Positions 15,249 through 18,438 of a DNA stretch of 18,438 nucleotides are shown here, piece after piece (the first letter of the stretch is position 1; each line of letters begins with the position of its first letter). Below the pieces are notes generated by a model, which made no database searches, was not told the DNA's origin, and worked only from the letters and a program-made list of their open reading frames with translations. The stretch is taken from NCBI GenBank assembly GCA_023228045.1, contig JALOBY010000025.1, positions 1 through 18,438 on the forward strand, read 5' to 3'. The position numbers were made by a program, and so were the translations under genes. Origin of the DNA: Endomicrobiales bacterium (lineage in GTDB: Bacteria; Elusimicrobiota; Endomicrobiia; Endomicrobiales; JALOBY01).

Positions 15249-17288
15249 CTATAAAAGTTTTAAAAATATAATTAGCATATCAATAAGCTTTATACCTATG
15301 AAAGGCAAAATTAACCCACCAAGTCCGTAAACAAGAAAATTTCTCACAAGTAATGACTGAGCAGTAGATTGTTTATACCTCACACCCTTAAGAGAAAGCG
15401 GTATAAGCATAGGGATAATGAGTGCATTAAAAATTACCGCTGAAAGAACTGCACTTTGAGGATTTGTTAAATGCATAATGTTTAATATGCCCAATATAGG
15501 ATATGTTGCCGCAAAGATTGCCGGAATAATCGCGAAATATTTCGCTACATCATTAGTAACACTAAAAGTGGTTATGGATCCTCTAGTAATAAGTATTTGC
15601 TTGCCAATTTCCACAATATCCAATAGTTTTGTGGGTGAAGAGTCAAGGTCAATCATGTTTGCGGCTTCCCGTGCGGCCTGCGTGCCTGCATTCATAGCGA
15701 CTGCAACATCTGCCTGGGCAAGAGCTGGGGCATCGTTGGTGCCGTCACCTATCATTGCCACCATGTTTCCCCTGGATTGTAGTTCGCGAATGCTTTGAAG
15801 TTTACTTTCAGGTTTTGCGGATGCTATAAAATCACTTACTCCAGCTTCTGCCGCAATTACCACGGCAGTCAAGGGATTGTCACCTGTAATCATTATTGAT
15901 TCTATCCCCATAGAGCTTAACTGCCCGAGCCTTTCTTTTATACCTTGTTTGAGAATATCTTTTAAGCGGACGACTCCTAGAACCTTTTTCCCATCACATA
16001 CCACAAGTGGCGTGCCGCCATCGCCTGACACATTGTTTGCCAACCGCTCAGCATCATCTGGAATAATGCCACCGTTGGACTTCACATATTTATCAATTGC
16101 TTCAAAAGTACCCTTGCGTATTTTTTGAGAGTCAGTATCAATGCCACTCATACGAGTTTGCGCGCTGAACTCTATAAATATTGAGCCCTCTGGTGCCCTT
16201 ATGTCGCGGCCACGAATATTTAACTTATCTTTTGCGAGAACAACAATACTCCTGCCTTCTGGCGTATCATCCGCAAGAGAAGAAAGCATTGCAACTTTTG
16301 CAAGTTCTTCCTCGCTTACTCCTGAAACAGGTAGAAACTCTGTAGCCATTCTATTGCCAAGTGTTATTGTTCCAGTTTTATCAAGAAGAACAACATTAAC
16401 ATCACCCGCGGCTTCTACTGCCCTGCCGCTTAGAGCAATAACATTGTTGCTTAAAAGCCTATCCATGCCAGCAATACCTATTGCCGGTAATAATCCACCT
16501 ATTGTAGTTGGCATTAAGCACACAAGCAACGAAATAAGGATAGGTACTGAAATTGGCACATTCATATATCCGGCAAAGTATTTAAGCGTAATACAAACAA
16601 CCAAAAAGAGCACAGTCATTGCGATAAGTAATATTTCAAGAGCTTTTTCATTGGGTGTTTTTTGTCGTTTCGCACTTTCAATCATCCCTATCATCTGATC
16701 AAGAAATGTTTCACCCGGATTTGCCGTAATTCTTATTTTAATATTTCCTGACAATACTCTGGTACCGCCTGTTACTCCACTTTTGTCTCCACCTGATTCC
16801 CTTACAACAGGGGCAGATTCACCAGTTATTGCCGACTCATCAATAAGCGAAACACCTTCAATTATTTCACCATCAATTGGAACTATTTCGTTATCAATTA
16901 CTACAACAATATCGCCCTTACATAGTGAAATTGATGGAATGTTTTCTATTGCACCGTTAGGCAAAAGTTTATTTGCAGAAGTTTCACTTCGGGATTTTTT
17001 TAAAGCTTCGGCTTGTGCTTTTCCCTTACCTTCCGCAAGCGCTTCCGCAAAGTTTGCAAAAAGCACAGTAAACCATAGCCACAAACTTATCTGAATATCA
17101 AAACCAAAACTTTTCCCAGCCACCATTTTCTCAAACGCAATATATGTTACTACGACCGACCCCAATTCAACTATCAACATAACTGGATTGCGAACAAGGG
17201 TTATAGGATTTAGTTTATAAAACGATCCTTTTATCGCATCAATAATAATTTCAGCATGCCAAACGCTTTTCTTATGTTTATTGTCCAT
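15249..17288 (-). CDS. kdpB: potassium-transporting P-type ATPase KdpB subunit
   Basis: KdpB is the ATP-hydrolysing catalytic subunit of the high-affinity potassium pump. The 679-aa protein is of normal length. It has the actuator-domain TGES (155-158), whose serine matches the site phosphorylated in E. coli KdpB. The membrane-helix segment CLMPTTIGGLLPAIG follows, then the phosphorylated aspartate D303 in DKTGTITLGNR (303-313). The hinge MIGDGTNDAPALAQADVAVAM and the membrane segment TNDVAKYFAIIPAIF contain the Asp and Lys that are conserved for coupling. The ATG (17286-17288) overlaps the kdpA stop by one base (TAATG), with a GGAGG site seven to eight bases upstream, so kdpA and kdpB are translationally coupled. 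Confidence 0.98.
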   Translation of the reverse strand: MDNKHKKSVWHAEIIIDAIKGSFYKLNPITLVRNPVMLIVELGSVVVTYIAFEKMVAGKSFGFDIQISLWLWFTVLFANFAEALAEGKGKAQAEALKKSRSETSANKLLPNGAIENIPSISLCKGDIVVVIDNEIVPIDGEIIEGVSLIDESAITGESAPVVRESGGDKSGVTGGTRVLSGNIKIRITANPGETFLDQMIGMIESAKRQKTPNEKALEILLIAMTVLFLVVCITLKYFAGYMNVPISVPILISLLVCLMPTTIGGLLPAIGIAGMDRLLSNNVIALSGRAVEAAGDVNVVLLDKTGTITLGNRMATEFLPVSGVSEEELAKVAMLSSLADDTPEGRSIVVLAKDKLNIRGRDIRAPEGSIFIEFSAQTRMSGIDTDSQKIRKGTFEAIDKYVKSNGGIIPDDAERLANNVSGDGGTPLVVCDGKKVLGVVRLKDILKQGIKERLGQLSSMGIESIMITGDNPLTAVVIAAEAGVSDFIASAKPESKLQSIRELQSRGNMVAMIGDGTNDAPALAQADVAVAMNAGTQAAREAANMIDLDSSPTKLLDIVEIGKQILITRGSITTFSVTNDVAKYFAIIPAIFAATYPILGILNIMHLTNPQSAVLSAVIFNALIIPMLIPLSLKGVRYKQSTAQSLLVRNFLVYGLGGLILPFIGIKLIDMLIIFLKLL

Positions 17289-18438
17289 TAAAATGTCCTC
17301 CCTGCCTGAAACATCAAGTGTTCAAGCAACGGGCCAAGAGCCAGCGGCGGAAAGAACGATAGCGCGCCGACAATTATTACAACACCAACAAGCATAACAA
17401 CAAAAATAGGACTTGTGGTTGGAAATTTAACACTTTTAGGCACCATCTTTTTTCCCACCAACATTCCAGCTATAGCAAGAGAAGGAACTATAACGAAATA
17501 TCGCCCGACAAGCATAGCGAATGCTCCGGCAAGATTATAAAATAAGGTATTCCCGTTTAGACCGCCAAATGCTGAACCATTATTACCTGCCATTGATACA
17601 AATGCGTACATAATTTCTGAAAACCCGTGTGGACCAGAATTGTTAATGCTTGAAAGCCCAAAACTATTTGATACACCAATCGCTGTGAATATAAGTTGTA
17701 TTATTGTAGAAGCCAATAGAACAATAACAGCCAACATCATTTCTGCCGGCTCAAGTTTTTTTCCGAATATTTCAGGGGTTCTTCCTATCATAAGACCCAC
17801 AAGAAACATGGTTATAATGGCATAAATTATCATGCTGACAAGACCCGTACCAACACCGCCAAAAATCACCTCGCCAATTGCCATATTGAAAATTAGTACA
17901 AGCCCGCTAAGAGGCATAAGACTATCATGCATACAGTTAACTGCTCCGCAAGATGTTACAGTTGTTGCATGCGCAAAAACAGCTGAAGCAAGCTGACCAA
18001 AACGAACTTCCTTCCCTTCCATACTCAAACCGCCTGATATTCCAAGTTTCGCAAGCAATGGGTTTCCATGGAATTCAGACCATATGACTACAATCAAGCC
18101 AATCAGATAAAGTATCATCATTGAAATAAAAATTACCCAACCTTGCTTTCTTGAACCTATCATTTTTCCAAACATAAAAGGCGAGGCGGCAGCAATTATT
18201 AATAATGCTAAAATTTGTAAGTAGTCAGTCATTGGTGTTGGGTTCTCATATGGATGAGCGGAGTTTGCGTTAAAAAACCCACCACCGTTTGTACCTACCA
18301 TTTTAACAGCCACCTGCGATGCAACCGGCCCTTGAGCAATAATCTGTTCAGTTCCTTGGAGTGTAGTTGCTTTTGTATAGTGATTAAAATTTTGTATCAC
18401 TCCCTGACCGACAAGAATTAAGGCAAACACGAAAGACA
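17288..18438 (-). CDS. kdpA: potassium-transporting ATPase KdpA subunit (5' end outside window)
   Basis: KdpA is the potassium channel-like subunit of KdpFABC. The window holds the C-terminal part, about 383 of the usual ~555 residues. The frame is open to the window edge, and the first readable residues (SFVFALILVGQGVIQNF) match the interior of KdpA, so the true start lies beyond base 18438. Three of the four selectivity-filter regions are visible: TNGGGFFNANSAHPYENPT, TSCGAVNCMHDSLMPLSG and AGNNGSAFGGLNGNT. Several hydrophobic helices lie between them. The C-terminus ends in LGPLLEHLMFQAGRTF, as is usual. kdpF, if present, would be further upstream. Confidence 0.97.
   Translation of the reverse strand, partial: SFVFALILVGQGVIQNFNHYTKATTLQGTEQIIAQGPVASQVAVKMVGTNGGGFFNANSAHPYENPTPMTDYLQILALLIIAAASPFMFGKMIGSRKQGWVIFISMMILYLIGLIVVIWSEFHGNPLLAKLGISGGLSMEGKEVRFGQLASAVFAHATTVTSCGAVNCMHDSLMPLSGLVLIFNMAIGEVIFGGVGTGLVSMIIYAIITMFLVGLMIGRTPEIFGKKLEPAEMMLAVIVLLASTIIQLIFTAIGVSNSFGLSSINNSGPHGFSEIMYAFVSMAGNNGSAFGGLNGNTLFYNLAGAFAMLVGRYFVIVPSLAIAGMLVGKKMVPKSVKFPTTSPIFVVMLVGVVIIVGALSFFPPLALGPLLEHLMFQAGRTF

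Noticed and set aside
16141..16698. Plus-strand open frame of 185 codons
   Set aside because: It is antisense to the kdpB catalytic region including DKTGT, and reflects codon bias of the real gene.
1..18438. CRISPR arrays, insertion sequences, prophage or defence genes
   Set aside because: No regularly spaced repeats, transposase, integrase, phage or nuclease-type genes are present. All long frames are housekeeping or potassium transport.

Overview
The window is a densely packed bacterial chromosome segment, visibly AT-rich, in which every recognisable gene lies on the minus strand. Transcription therefore runs from high to low coordinates. The organism makes lipoproteins (lspA, lgt), uses a bacterial-type IleRS, an omega-like RNA polymerase subunit and a KdpFABC-type potassium pump. 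Gene content and order (gmk-rpoZ-coaC/coaB-udg-priA-def) are those of a free-living or host-associated bacterium. A lineage such as Elusimicrobiota or another deep-branching Gram-negative group is possible, but the sequence alone does not fix the phylum.

Block 1 (18438 down to about 12599) is a kdp operon: kdpA (5' end outside the window), kdpB, kdpC and a kdpD-like gene. The genes are separated by only a few bases or overlap by one base. It ends in a clear hairpin-plus-T-run terminator at 12599-12641. The KdpD protein has its N-terminal ATPase-like sensor domain, USP domain, membrane segments and GAF domain, but no histidine kinase module, and no kdpE is present here.

Block 2 (about 12590 down to 1) is a 15-gene housekeeping run: a PLP-binding YggS-family protein, proC, a DUF167 gene, ileS, lspA, lgt, an rluD-type pseudouridine synthase, an unrecognised coiled-coil membrane protein, gmk, rpoZ, coaC, coaB, a family 4 uracil-DNA glycosylase, priA and the first 70 codons of def. 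Many neighbours overlap or abut, and several starts sit in the 3' end of the preceding gene, which points to translational coupling. The only spacers near 100 bases are 10345-10440 and 10705-10806. No stretch over 300 bases lacks a gene.

The functions are linked as follows: potassium uptake; amino-acid, cofactor and nucleotide metabolism (proC, coaC/coaB, gmk); translation and its maturation steps (ileS, rluD, def); lipoprotein maturation (lgt, lspA); and genome maintenance (udg, priA). I see no defence system, phage, IS element, CRISPR array, rRNA or tRNA. The points most worth a second look are the kinase-less KdpD, coaBC split by a single in-frame TAA, the GC-rich structured spacer (with a 30-codon ORF) between proC and the DUF167 gene, and the unknown membrane protein between rluD and gmk.
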